The position numbers and the translations under genes were made by a program. A stretch of 33,334 bases of DNA, from positions 1-33,334 of the forward strand of contig MNZJ01000018.1 in NCBI GenBank assembly GCA_001873565.1, in the 5' to 3' direction. This document shows, one piece after another, positions 6,694-15,575 of this stretch. Position 1 is the first letter of the stretch. Each line of letters starts with the position of its first letter. The notes below the pieces were generated by a model. That model was not told the DNA's origin, ran no database searches, and saw nothing but the letters and a program-made list of their open reading frames with translations. This stretch comes from Candidatus Peregrinibacteria bacterium CG2_30_44_17 (GTDB lineage: Bacteria > Patescibacteriota > Gracilibacteria > UBA1369 > UBA12470).

Positions 6694-8028
6694 ATGACTA
6701 AATACAGAACCGAGAAGGATGCTCTCGGAGAGGTTTCGGTTCCAAAAGATGCCTACTTCGGCTCTTTTACCTCCAGAGCTCTCGATAATTTTCAGATCAG
6801 CGATATGTCAGCGCCAGAAGAATTCTGTACCGCGCTAGGCTACGTGAAACTTGCTGCCGCAAGAGCCAACAAGAAGCTCGGTGAACTCGGAGCCAAAGAA
6901 GCCAAGGCTATTGATAAGGCTGCATTGGAGTTCATAGATGGTAAGTTTGATTCTGAGTTCATGCTTGATGTTTTTCAGGCAGGAGCCGGTACTTCGTACA
7001 ATATGAATGCAAATGAGATTATTGCGAACCGTGCAAATGAGATATTAGGCGGGAAAAAAGGCGAATACGAGTATGTCCATCCAAACAATCATGTCAATAT
7101 GGCTCAGTCTTCCAACGATGTCATCCCTACAGCTACAAGGATAGCACTCGTTATGATGAGCAAGTGGTTAACTGCGGAGCTTGAGGATTTTATCAAGAGT
7201 CTTGAGGCCAAAGGGCGCGAATTTAAATCCATACAAAAAGTTGGACGGACTCACTTACAAGATGCCGTACCTATAACACTTGGGCAGGAGTTCACAGCTT
7301 ATGCTCAGGCTATCAAAAACAGCTTGGAATCTCTCAAGGAAGCTATCTCCGCCCTCAAACAACTTGGTATAGGCGGCACCGCAATCGGCACAGGAGTAAA
7401 TACACATCCTAAGTTCAAAGACACAATAATTGCCGAGCTGTCAGAATTAACGGGAGAGAAATTCTCCAAAGCTCCAAACTCGATCACGACTACTCATAGT
7501 ATGCAGGTTTTTTCTCGCTACTCCGCGTCTCTACGCAATCTGGCTATCGAAATCCACCGCATCATGGGTGATATTCGCCTCATGAATGCAGGCCCACGCG
7601 CAGGAGTACGAGAGATCAAACTGCCAAAAGTACAACCGGGTTCTTCTATCATGCCGGCCAAATTAAATCCTTCCATCCCCGAGTGCATGAGTATGATTTG
7701 CGGCCAGGTTATTGGAGCTGACTCTGTTGTAGTTTTTGCGGCACAAGGTGGTCAATTTGAGCTAAACTGGTACACCCCGCTGATTATGTTCAATATGACT
7801 ATGGCTGTCCGTATTCTTGAAAACGGACTCCGCATGACACGCGAGAAATGTATCGACGGAATCGAAGCTTGCGAGGCTGAGATCAAAGGGTCTTTTGACA
7901 GGAGTCTATGCACCGCTACAGAGCTTGTTCCAAAACTCGGATATCATGAAGTCACACGTCTCGTCAAAGAAGCTATGAAGAGCGGTAAAGGGCTTCGTGA
8001 AGTGATGGATGATGAGGACAGGGTGTAG
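6694..8028 (+). CDS. aspA: Aspartate ammonia-lyase-like enzyme (class II fumarase/aspartase family)
   Basis: Aspartase interconverts aspartate with fumarate and ammonia; class II fumarase is the close alternative. The start MTKYRTEKDALGEVSVPKDA gives 444 residues; an upstream in-frame ATG at 6511 lies in the foldback and would add unrelated residues. VPKDAYFG, GRTHLQDAVPITLGQEFTAY and the signature GSSIMPAKLNPSIPE (about 315-329) are closer to aspartases (MPAKVNPVVPE) than to fumarases (MPGKVNPTQ). The C-terminus stops at LREVMDDEDRV, about 20-25 residues earlier than the usual end, at a GGGTGTA tandem repeat that supplies the TAG stop. Whether it prefers aspartate or fumarate cannot be settled from the sequence. 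Confidence 0.8.
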   Translation: MTKYRTEKDALGEVSVPKDAYFGSFTSRALDNFQISDMSAPEEFCTALGYVKLAAARANKKLGELGAKEAKAIDKAALEFIDGKFDSEFMLDVFQAGAGTSYNMNANEIIANRANEILGGKKGEYEYVHPNNHVNMAQSSNDVIPTATRIALVMMSKWLTAELEDFIKSLEAKGREFKSIQKVGRTHLQDAVPITLGQEFTAYAQAIKNSLESLKEAISALKQLGIGGTAIGTGVNTHPKFKDTIIAELSELTGEKFSKAPNSITTTHSMQVFSRYSASLRNLAIEIHRIMGDIRLMNAGPRAGVREIKLPKVQPGSSIMPAKLNPSIPECMSMICGQVIGADSVVVFAAQGGQFELNWYTPLIMFNMTMAVRILENGLRMTREKCIDGIEACEAEIKGSFDRSLCTATELVPKLGYHEVTRLVKEAMKSGKGLREVMDDEDRV

Positions 8029-8045
8029 GGTGTAGGGTGCGTTTT

Positions 8046-10433
8046 TTATTCCGACGTCACTGTGATCTCCAGTTCGTAAGTGTCTTTGACGCCACCTGCG
8101 TCTTCGACCTCGAGTTCGACTGTGTATATGCCCACCTCATCGAAAGTATGAGTCGGTTTGCGGTCGTAACTCTTGTCTCCATCGCCGAAATCCCATACAT
8201 AACTCTGGATTGAACCTCCGCTACAAAGCGGGTCAAAAGCTACGATAAGCGGCGCCTTGCCCTGCTCCAAGCTCGCTTCGAAACAAGCAGTGAGTGTTAC
8301 AGGCCTTACCGTGATTGTTATAGAGTCTGAGTCTTCGGAATTGTCGTCTGCAAGGACCGTAACAGTTGCTGTAAATGTCCCTACCGTGTCGTATTCGTAA
8401 GTTACTTCCGCTCCACCGACATACTCGTCAGAACCGTCTCCAAAATCCCAAGTGTAAGCCACTATTTCTCCGTCGGGATATGTTGATCCGGCCGCGCTAA
8501 ACTCTACCTCCATCGGGACTTCTCCCGACGTTGGAGTGACCGTAAGTGCGGCATCCAAGGCCTGACCAGAAACGCTAATTGCTATTGTTTCCGTGTTCGT
8601 ATTTCCATCCGCGTCTATGACTGTTAATGAGGCTATGTATGCGCCGGTTTTTTCGTATGTGTATGTGACTTTTTCGCCTGTGTCATCGGTATCGCCGTTG
8701 CCATCGAAATCCCATTCGTAATCAACGATATTGTCGTCCGCATCAACACTGCTTGAGGCGTCAAAAATGACTTCTAGTGGAACTTCTCCTTCTACCACTC
8801 CGGTCGACGAGTTAGCTTCCGGATCTGTCATAATTACGGCTACGGGTTTTTCCGATGCGCCAATGACTGTTATTTCAATTTTTGTTTTACCAGTTTCACC
8901 GACTTCGTCCTCAACTTCCAATGTGATCAGATAATTACCGGCTTCTTCGTAAGTGTGTTTCGCCGTTCTGGTTTTTACATCATTGCTGCCATCACCAAAA
9001 TCCCATGTGTATTTCGTAATCTCCCCGTTTATCGACTCGGAATCGGCCGCCGAGAACGAATATGAAACTCCAGTATAATACTCGTCATTATCACTGCCTA
9101 TTACTGCAACGACGTCGACGCCACCGGCTGCTATGTCCATTGTTACAACGTTGTAATCTCCATTATTGTCAGTGACTCTGAGAGACACCTCGTATGTCCC
9201 GGCTTGCTCATATGTGTACTCCGCCGTCACGTCTTCTCCATCATCGAATTTGCCGTCTCCGTCGAGATCCCATTCGTAAGAGACTATCTCTCCATCAGGA
9301 TCGACACTGCCAGAAGCATCAAACTCTACGGTTAGCGGTATATCTCCTTTTTCCTGATCTACGGTGAAGCTTGCCGCCACCTTGTCATTACTGAATATTA
9401 CGTCCAAAATGATCTGTTCCGTTGCTTCTTCACCTGTTTCGACATCTTCATAAGTGACAGTCAGAACAACTTCGTATCTGCCGGCATCCGGACCTTTTGT
9501 CGTATATCTATGGCTTACTGTCTCGCCTGTTGCCGTAGAGCCATCTCCAAAATCCCACTCGAAAGATATCAGTTTGTATTGATACGGGTTGAACGGTATT
9601 TGAGATGCATCGAACGTGATTGTCGCAGGTGCTGTTAGGTTAGATAAATCTTCCGGATCTGTCTTGATAATCGAAGTATCTTGCGCCGTCTGAGTTTCCA
9701 CCTGTTGCGAACTTAGATACATGTATGTAAAAGTCCACGCAAAGGCCAATATGACAAATAGCGAACCTCCAAGGATTGCCATCATAATGCCTTTGTTTTT
9801 ACCAGCCTTATCGTCTTTCTTGGTCATTGATACTTTGAAGAGGCCTATGATTCCTACTATGAAAGTTACGAATATCGTCATTCCAAATATGACGTTGGTA
9901 AGTGTTATCAAGAATGGGTAAAAATTCTCCTCTGAAATCCCAAACATCTTAAGGAGAGGATTGTCAGCCCCACCTCCTTGAGTCAAAAGCAGAAATATCA
10001 TCACTATAATAAGTACAAACACTATTCCACCCGTGACAATTCCGGCTGTTATAGCTTTTTTCTTCTTTGCTCTTTTCTTTTTCTCTTGCAATGCTTTCTT
10101 CTGTTCCGGCGTCAGTGCTTGTTCCGGTGTCTTGGGCGCTGGCGCGACTGCAGGTTGAGCTGCAGGAGCTGGCTGAGGCGTCGTGACTACTACCGGAGTA
10201 GGTGCAGGTGCAGGCGTTGATTGTGGTGTCGGAGCCGATGCAGGTGCTACTGCAGGAGCTGGCGTGACTACCTGCGGCTGCTGTTGCTGCTTGGCTATTT
10301 CGGCAGCTTTTGCAACATCCTCCTTATGTTCTTCTACTGTTTTTTCGTTTATATAAATTTTAGGCTGCTCACCTCCCGGATTCGGAGGAGTCTGAGGGAT
10401 TTGATTCCCATTATTTTGCGTATTTTCATCCAT
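8046..10433 (-). CDS. Membrane protein with six extracellular PKD domains
   Basis: This 795-residue protein has a cytoplasmic N-terminus of about 125 residues rich in Pro, Ala, Gln and Thr (runs such as TPAPAVAPASAPTPQ), ending in a basic patch (KKKRAKKKK). Three membrane helices follow (about 127-152, 170-195 and 215-238); the loop between the last two is strongly positive, which places the rest outside. The outer part has six PKD repeats, marked by the WDFGDG-type motifs FEWDFGDGS, YEWDLDGDG, YTWDFGDGS, YEWDFDGNG, YTWDFGDGS and YVWDFGDGD. No peptidase or glycosidase domain is seen. It is the last gene of the minus-strand envelope cluster, separated from the 1591-residue PKD gene by a structured repeat. 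It is probably a surface adhesin or spacer; its function is unknown. Confidence 0.85.
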   Translation of the reverse strand: MDENTQNNGNQIPQTPPNPGGEQPKIYINEKTVEEHKEDVAKAAEIAKQQQQPQVVTPAPAVAPASAPTPQSTPAPAPTPVVVTTPQPAPAAQPAVAPAPKTPEQALTPEQKKALQEKKKRAKKKKAITAGIVTGGIVFVLIIVMIFLLLTQGGGADNPLLKMFGISEENFYPFLITLTNVIFGMTIFVTFIVGIIGLFKVSMTKKDDKAGKNKGIMMAILGGSLFVILAFAWTFTYMYLSSQQVETQTAQDTSIIKTDPEDLSNLTAPATITFDASQIPFNPYQYKLISFEWDFGDGSTATGETVSHRYTTKGPDAGRYEVVLTVTYEDVETGEEATEQIILDVIFSNDKVAASFTVDQEKGDIPLTVEFDASGSVDPDGEIVSYEWDLDGDGKFDDGEDVTAEYTYEQAGTYEVSLRVTDNNGDYNVVTMDIAAGGVDVVAVIGSDNDEYYTGVSYSFSAADSESINGEITKYTWDFGDGSNDVKTRTAKHTYEEAGNYLITLEVEDEVGETGKTKIEITVIGASEKPVAVIMTDPEANSSTGVVEGEVPLEVIFDASSSVDADDNIVDYEWDFDGNGDTDDTGEKVTYTYEKTGAYIASLTVIDADGNTNTETIAISVSGQALDAALTVTPTSGEVPMEVEFSAAGSTYPDGEIVAYTWDFGDGSDEYVGGAEVTYEYDTVGTFTATVTVLADDNSEDSDSITITVRPVTLTACFEASLEQGKAPLIVAFDPLCSGGSIQSYVWDFGDGDKSYDRKPTHTFDEVGIYTVELEVEDAGGVKDTYELEITVTSE

Positions 10434-10448
10434 CTTTATTTTTGTTTT

Positions 10449-10718
10449 AGGAGCTATTCATATAACCAACTTCAAGTGGTTACCTTATAAGAAAACATAT
10501 TCAAGGCATGAGGAGCGCAGCGTACTGGTAAGTACGTAAGCGACGAATAACGAAGAAAATGTTTTCTTATATCGGTAATCCTTCGGAAACAAATATATTT
10601 GAGCAGTTTCTGCGTCACTCCTCCTTGAAGTACTTTTTCAGTACTCCTTCGTCGTCCTTCCTTTAACCTACGTAAATATATTTGTTCCACTTTGAAGTTT
10701 GTTATATGAATAGCTCCT
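10449..10718. repeat. 270-bp multi-armed inverted-repeat element between two PKD genes
   Basis: The outer arms AGGAGCTATTCATATAAC (10449-10466) and its perfect complement (10701-10718) are extended inward by AACTTCAAGTGG-like arms with small mismatches. Inside are two further stems: ATAAGAAAACAT (10487-10498) with its complement at 10559-10570, and AAACAAATATATTT (near 10587-10600) with its complement at 10674-10687. AGTACT-based small hairpins cap both. The whole would fold as a three-way junction. It begins directly after the stop codon of the upstream gene and ends 15 bases before the downstream start. It resembles MITE/ERIC-type intergenic elements in form. A role in mRNA processing or attenuation is conjecture. 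Confidence 0.85.
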
Positions 10719-13700
10719 TTAGTTTATCTTCCTCACAGTGTAAATGCTAGCCCCCAAAAGTGCAAATGCAGTGGCAACCATAATAAGAACAAGTCCTTGA
10801 GCACTTGATACGGGGAATAAGTTCGCTGCCCCCGAACTATCGAATACTACTTCTTTTGTAACGGAATAAGAGCTTCCTGTATCGCTTTCTGCAGTAAGCA
10901 TCATCACTACAAGGCCCCATGATGATTCATAAGAAACATCTTTGAAAGTTCCGCTTAAACATGTCGTATCCTCGAGGTCATGATCATTGTCTCTCACGCC
11001 ATCGCCGTCGGTATCAAAATATACGTTTTTATCAAGCCAACAGGTGATACCTGCGCCGCTATCAAGATTGGTAGAGTACGAAATGTCTATTTTCCCCGAA
11101 GATCCGGTTATATGAATTTTTTCATCGCTTGGGCTTGGCTCAGGATTAGTCGTCAAATAAGCTATTACGTCAACTACAGGCTCTTCTAAGTCTATATCGT
11201 TAGTTACAGAGTCTTCCTTGTTCATGGAGTCCATGACTGTTAATCCCACTGTATATGAACCGTAATCGTCGTACTCATAACTTGGCTCATTACTGACGGA
11301 GTCCGTGTCGTTTGCCGGATCACCATCTCCATCCGAGTCAACTAGCGTATCGAAATCCCAAGAGTAAGATGTTATGACTATATAGTCTTCCGCTACAGAT
11401 GAATTATCTGCGAAAGACACTTCTAACCCCTCTGATTCCGATGTGAATGCCGCTGTTGGCGGATCCGTATCTGCAACTAATATAGATTGCTCAACGCTAT
11501 CTGATTGTCCCGCTGAGTCGTATATGACCAAACTAACCTTGTACGTTCCCTCTATGTCGTAAGTGTGAGATGGATTTTGCTCTTTTGAATCAGCATCATC
11601 GCCTGCATCGCCGTTTCCATCCGAGTCCACTAACGTGTCGAAATCCCAATACACAGCGTATAAATCAGCTCCATTAGCTTCGTCTGTTGTTGATTGGTTT
11701 GTGAAATCAACATCGAAACCTCTGACGTCGTAAACAAATGCCGCCTCGGGACCTTGAGCTGTCGATTCCACACAAAGCTGTATCTTCTTATCCGAAGTCG
11801 TAGACTGTCCCTTCTCGTCAGCAACTTTTAGCCTTATGTCGTAGCATCCTACAGCCTTAGGTTCGTACACATATGTTGCATCTGCCGTTTCTGTGTTGTC
11901 GCTGAAACCATCGCCTTCCAAATCCCAAATGTATGCCAAATCGTCACCATCAGGGTCATACGAGCTACTTGATAACGTGACCGTATCTCCCAGCATTATA
12001 ATAGTATCACTTAGGCTGAAGTCCGCCACAGGGGCTTCGTTTTCGCCATTCTCTACCGTTATGGTAGGATCTTCATCAAGCTCGTCACGACTCGACACTG
12101 TGTTTCCCGCTTTGTCTGTGACTTCCACTGCTATTGCATACTCTTTTTCATCTCCTGTGCTGCCATTGGTACCTATAGTCAATGTTGCCGAAGATGTTGT
12201 CGTGATTTGAGCACCCAGTTTTTCACTGGTTTTGCCAGTATCGTAATAATACCAGTAATAGTTGGCGATACTTCCATCCGGGTCCTGTGCGTCCACTTCC
12301 ACCTTCACATCAACCGGTGTTACGTTTGAATCAGACTTGATACTATAAGTCAGAGAGTCAATCTCCGGTGGTTCTTCTGCGACTACGATCTCAAAAGTGT
12401 CTTCCGAGTTGATTGACGGATCGTCTTTATCGCTGACTGTTAGCGTGACTTTATAGGTTCCAAGTTCGTCGTATGTATGACGCGCCGTTTTCTCCGTGCT
12501 AAGAGTTTTGTCTCCAAAATCCCAGCTGTATTTCAAGTCTCTTGAAGTACCGTTTGTATTTTGAGATCCACTCGCGTCGAACGTGAAGACCGTTGTAATA
12601 TTGCCTTCAATATTGAGGCTGCTTACCGGCATGCCGTCTTTTTCAAGAGATATGACTGCAATAGTCGAATTGCTGTCTCCTATATATACCTTCTTTGTAT
12701 AAGTGTTTTCGTTATCGTCATCATCGTATACGGTAAGCTCAACGTTGTATGTGCCTGTCTCCGTATATGTGTGGTAAAAAGTTTTTGATGAAGAACCTTC
12801 CTGTGCTTCGTCTTCGCCATCACCGTAATCCATGACGTATGCAACAGCATTATCGCTTGATCCTGTGAAAGACACTTCCACGCTACCCGCTTCGTCATCT
12901 AGCTGATGAGCCGCTCCGCTTGGCATTTCCAGCAGCACATCCAGCACGGAATAGACCATAATGTCACTGCTTGTTTCGCCGGTTTGTTTCAAATCTTCAT
13001 CTTCGTACTGATCACTGACTTGAAGCGTTACATTGTGACTTCCAGCTTCATAAAATTTCACTATTGGAGACTCTGACGTTTCGTCTGTTCCTTCTGCGAA
13101 TTCGTAATCGCTGCCCTCTGTTCCGTCAAATGTCCAAAGATAGGACAGTGTGTCCCCTTCGTCAGGGTCATAGCTGTTTCCTCCGTCGAAATGGACTGTG
13201 CCTGGCTGTGAGTCGTCCGGTATAGAATAATCGAATTTAGCGATGGGAGTTTGAGATTCGACAGTTATGTCTATCGTGTCCGTATCCTGATTGCCGGAAC
13301 TGTCTGTAACCGTCAGAGACACCGTGTAGACTCCAGGTTCGTCAAAGTTGGAACTCAAATCTTCGGTCGATCCCAAATCTATGCTCTTGCCGGTAGCTGA
13401 CACGGCCGACCACATATAAGCTGTAATCGCTCCTATGTCTGTCTTTGACGCAGATCCATCGAATGAGAACACTGTCTCAGGAGTTCCTGACCAGAATTGA
13501 GATTCAATCCTGGCTGCAGGCGATGCTATTACTATAGTGCCTACATATCTATCAGTAGTGCCTGTAACATCTGTCACTTCCGCTTTAAGCGTATAACTTC
13601 CTTCCCCAGGATATGTACAAATTTCTTCGATCAAGCTTTCGCTTGTATAACTCTCCACACCATTTCCACAATCAAGTGTGTGATAGACAGTAGGATCTCC

Positions 13701-15494
13701 ATTGCCGTCAGTTGTGCCAGCCATCGAAATAGTTATACCGGTTGTTCCTTCCGCCTCAGTGAATTTAGCAGTGGACTCAATTATATTTTCTTCGTAATTC
13801 GCCAATACAACCGTGCTTGAACTTGCGTAAGCTTTCAAAACTATGTTCGACTCCGGAGGATTGACAACTATGCTTATATAAGCCTGTCCAGGTGCGACAT
13901 CAGGATCCTGACTGTATACCCTTAGTCCGACCCTGTATGTTCCTACATCATAATAAGTCTTACTTACCGAGGCTCCTTCTGATTCATACTTGCCATCACC
14001 ATCAAGGTCCCAAGTGTACTGAGAAGAGTCTATCGTCAGATCGCTTGGATCGTAAGAGTCCAAACCGTCGAAGCTTACTATTAGAGGTGAACTGCCTTCT
14101 TTCACGCTTGCTGTAATGACGGTATCCACAAATTCAAGATTCTCGACAAGGGAATACAGGGTCCCCAGATCCGTAATGACATCTCTAAGTACGGAGTTTG
14201 CGAGGAATAATCCGGTAATGAGATCTCCTAGTTTGGAGTCTTCCAGGAATGACTTGTTGGCATCCCAATCCAGACGGCTTACTCCATCCGTACCGAAATA
14301 CCCAAGTACCGTATCGATTTGGTCATCTATTGTCTTGAGAGTTGATCCTCCGTCCTTAACCGCTGCCTGTGATCCAGTCGCATCAAATAGTGTCTTATAT
14401 GACGTCAGAGTTGCCCCGTATTCATCCAGTTTTTCATTAAAATCTATACTTGCCGCTTTCGCAACGCTTTTGAGACCCATTTTGATGTCTTTTTGCAGAG
14501 TATCAAAGTCACCATATTCATAACGGTCCGCATAGGCCACCGGTATAAGCCAGTTATGATTATTGTCAGAATACATGACACCCCATCTCGCATCATATAA
14601 TATTTTTTCAGTATATGCCTTCAAGTCTGATGCAGCTTGATATGTGTCACTATTCCTATCGACCATGTCCATTATTTCCTGTGCGACACTATCTATAATT
14701 TCCACATATTCTCTTACTAAAGCAACTTTCTCCTGATCAATTGATTCATCAGCATCATAATCGTCTTTATCAAACAGACTGAACATGTCTTTAACAGGCT
14801 CAGTATCAGGTGTTTCAAAAGACCAAGCATATTCTATATAAGCATGGACATTGGAATACGTTGTAAATGCAGCGATATATTCTGTCGCCATATCCTGTAA
14901 ATCTTTTGCGATTTGATTGACGTTGTATACATCAACCTGGTCACCTGTTACTTCGTCGCCGGATGAGTAGACGGATCCTTCTCCACGGTCTTCCCCTCCA
15001 CCTGCAGCATCGCTGAGTAGAGTGTTGACTATTGCGTATGATGAAAGCACAACCAAGATACCAATTACTGCGTACATAACTGACTTCTTGCCTTTTGTCG
15101 TCTGTTCTTCTTGTCCTCCCGCAGTTACATAAAGGAAACCTCCGTAAATGATTACAACTATAGCTGCAATTCCAAGGAATGACAGAGCGAAGTTTGTTAC
15201 ATTGAGAATATACTCACGTGCCGTCTTGGCCTTTGTAAGTCCCGAATCGTAACCTTCCGAACTTGGTGCTTCGAAAGATCCTTCAAACTCTGTGAAGCTT
15301 GTGATGTCTCCAGAGTCTTCACAACTCAGAATACCACCTGTGGACTCCTCCATCCCTTCACACAGCGAGTCTTCCACTCCATCCGGAACAAGATCGATCG
15401 CTATGTCCGCGGCTGACGCAAGAGGGATCATGCACATTACCGCAGCCATTACGCCGATTAGCATTACAGCCAGTTTTTTTTGTATTAGCATCAT
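10719..15494 (-). CDS. Giant surface protein: pilin-like module plus about ten PKD-like repeats
   Basis: This 1591-residue protein starts with a signal peptide (about 1-28, ending LASA-AD). A two-helix module follows (about 93-155: NVTNFALSFLGIAAIVVIIY, loop AGGQEEQTTKGKK, second helix ending AIVNTLL) that matches the modules in the two upstream genes. Residues about 185-460 are helical. The rest is a chain of PKD-like beta repeats, some canonical (YTWDLDGDG, YSWDFGDK, YIWDLEGDG, YWDFDTLVDSDGNGD, YSWDFDTLVDSDGDGD) and some degenerate, with Asp-rich calcium-type loops. A C-terminal helix (SAQGLVLIMVATAFALLGAS) and a basic tail anchor the end. The gene has its own promoter, overlapping a terminator. 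It is likely a long membrane-anchored surface fibre or adhesin. Confidence 0.85.
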   Translation of the reverse strand: MMLIQKKLAVMLIGVMAAVMCMIPLASAADIAIDLVPDGVEDSLCEGMEESTGGILSCEDSGDITSFTEFEGSFEAPSSEGYDSGLTKAKTAREYILNVTNFALSFLGIAAIVVIIYGGFLYVTAGGQEEQTTKGKKSVMYAVIGILVVLSSYAIVNTLLSDAAGGGEDRGEGSVYSSGDEVTGDQVDVYNVNQIAKDLQDMATEYIAAFTTYSNVHAYIEYAWSFETPDTEPVKDMFSLFDKDDYDADESIDQEKVALVREYVEIIDSVAQEIMDMVDRNSDTYQAASDLKAYTEKILYDARWGVMYSDNNHNWLIPVAYADRYEYGDFDTLQKDIKMGLKSVAKAASIDFNEKLDEYGATLTSYKTLFDATGSQAAVKDGGSTLKTIDDQIDTVLGYFGTDGVSRLDWDANKSFLEDSKLGDLITGLFLANSVLRDVITDLGTLYSLVENLEFVDTVITASVKEGSSPLIVSFDGLDSYDPSDLTIDSSQYTWDLDGDGKYESEGASVSKTYYDVGTYRVGLRVYSQDPDVAPGQAYISIVVNPPESNIVLKAYASSSTVVLANYEENIIESTAKFTEAEGTTGITISMAGTTDGNGDPTVYHTLDCGNGVESYTSESLIEEICTYPGEGSYTLKAEVTDVTGTTDRYVGTIVIASPAARIESQFWSGTPETVFSFDGSASKTDIGAITAYMWSAVSATGKSIDLGSTEDLSSNFDEPGVYTVSLTVTDSSGNQDTDTIDITVESQTPIAKFDYSIPDDSQPGTVHFDGGNSYDPDEGDTLSYLWTFDGTEGSDYEFAEGTDETSESPIVKFYEAGSHNVTLQVSDQYEDEDLKQTGETSSDIMVYSVLDVLLEMPSGAAHQLDDEAGSVEVSFTGSSDNAVAYVMDYGDGEDEAQEGSSSKTFYHTYTETGTYNVELTVYDDDDNENTYTKKVYIGDSNSTIAVISLEKDGMPVSSLNIEGNITTVFTFDASGSQNTNGTSRDLKYSWDFGDKTLSTEKTARHTYDELGTYKVTLTVSDKDDPSINSEDTFEIVVAEEPPEIDSLTYSIKSDSNVTPVDVKVEVDAQDPDGSIANYYWYYYDTGKTSEKLGAQITTTSSATLTIGTNGSTGDEKEYAIAVEVTDKAGNTVSSRDELDEDPTITVENGENEAPVADFSLSDTIIMLGDTVTLSSSSYDPDGDDLAYIWDLEGDGFSDNTETADATYVYEPKAVGCYDIRLKVADEKGQSTTSDKKIQLCVESTAQGPEAAFVYDVRGFDVDFTNQSTTDEANGADLYAVYWDFDTLVDSDGNGDAGDDADSKEQNPSHTYDIEGTYKVSLVIYDSAGQSDSVEQSILVADTDPPTAAFTSESEGLEVSFADNSSVAEDYIVITSYSWDFDTLVDSDGDGDPANDTDSVSNEPSYEYDDYGSYTVGLTVMDSMNKEDSVTNDIDLEEPVVDVIAYLTTNPEPSPSDEKIHITGSSGKIDISYSTNLDSGAGITCWLDKNVYFDTDGDGVRDNDHDLEDTTCLSGTFKDVSYESSWGLVVMMLTAESDTGSSYSVTKEVVFDSSGAANLFPVSSAQGLVLIMVATAFALLGASIYTVRKIN

Positions 15495-15517
15495 TTTGTT
15501 TGGTTTTATATCTATTA

Positions 15518-15546
15518 ATTATACCAAAAAAACGCCTTTTGTTCAA
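15518..15546 (-). promoter_or_regulatory. Promoter of the giant PKD gene
   Basis: Read on the minus strand, TTGAAC (15546-15541), 17 bases and TATAAT (15523-15518) form a strong sigma-70-type promoter ending 23 bases before the ATG at 15494. The -35 box lies in the loop of the terminator of the upstream gene. Confidence 0.75.
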
Positions 15547-15552
15547 GAGGCG
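15526..15552 (-). terminator. Intrinsic terminator overlapping the next promoter
   Basis: On the minus strand CGCCT (15552-15548) pairs with AGGCG (15537-15533), and seven T's follow (15532-15526). It sits about 24 bases after the end of the three-module membrane protein gene. The stem is short (5 bp), so termination is probably partial. Confidence 0.6.
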
Positions 15553-15575
15553 GTCTGTGTTTTTTTTATGCGGCT

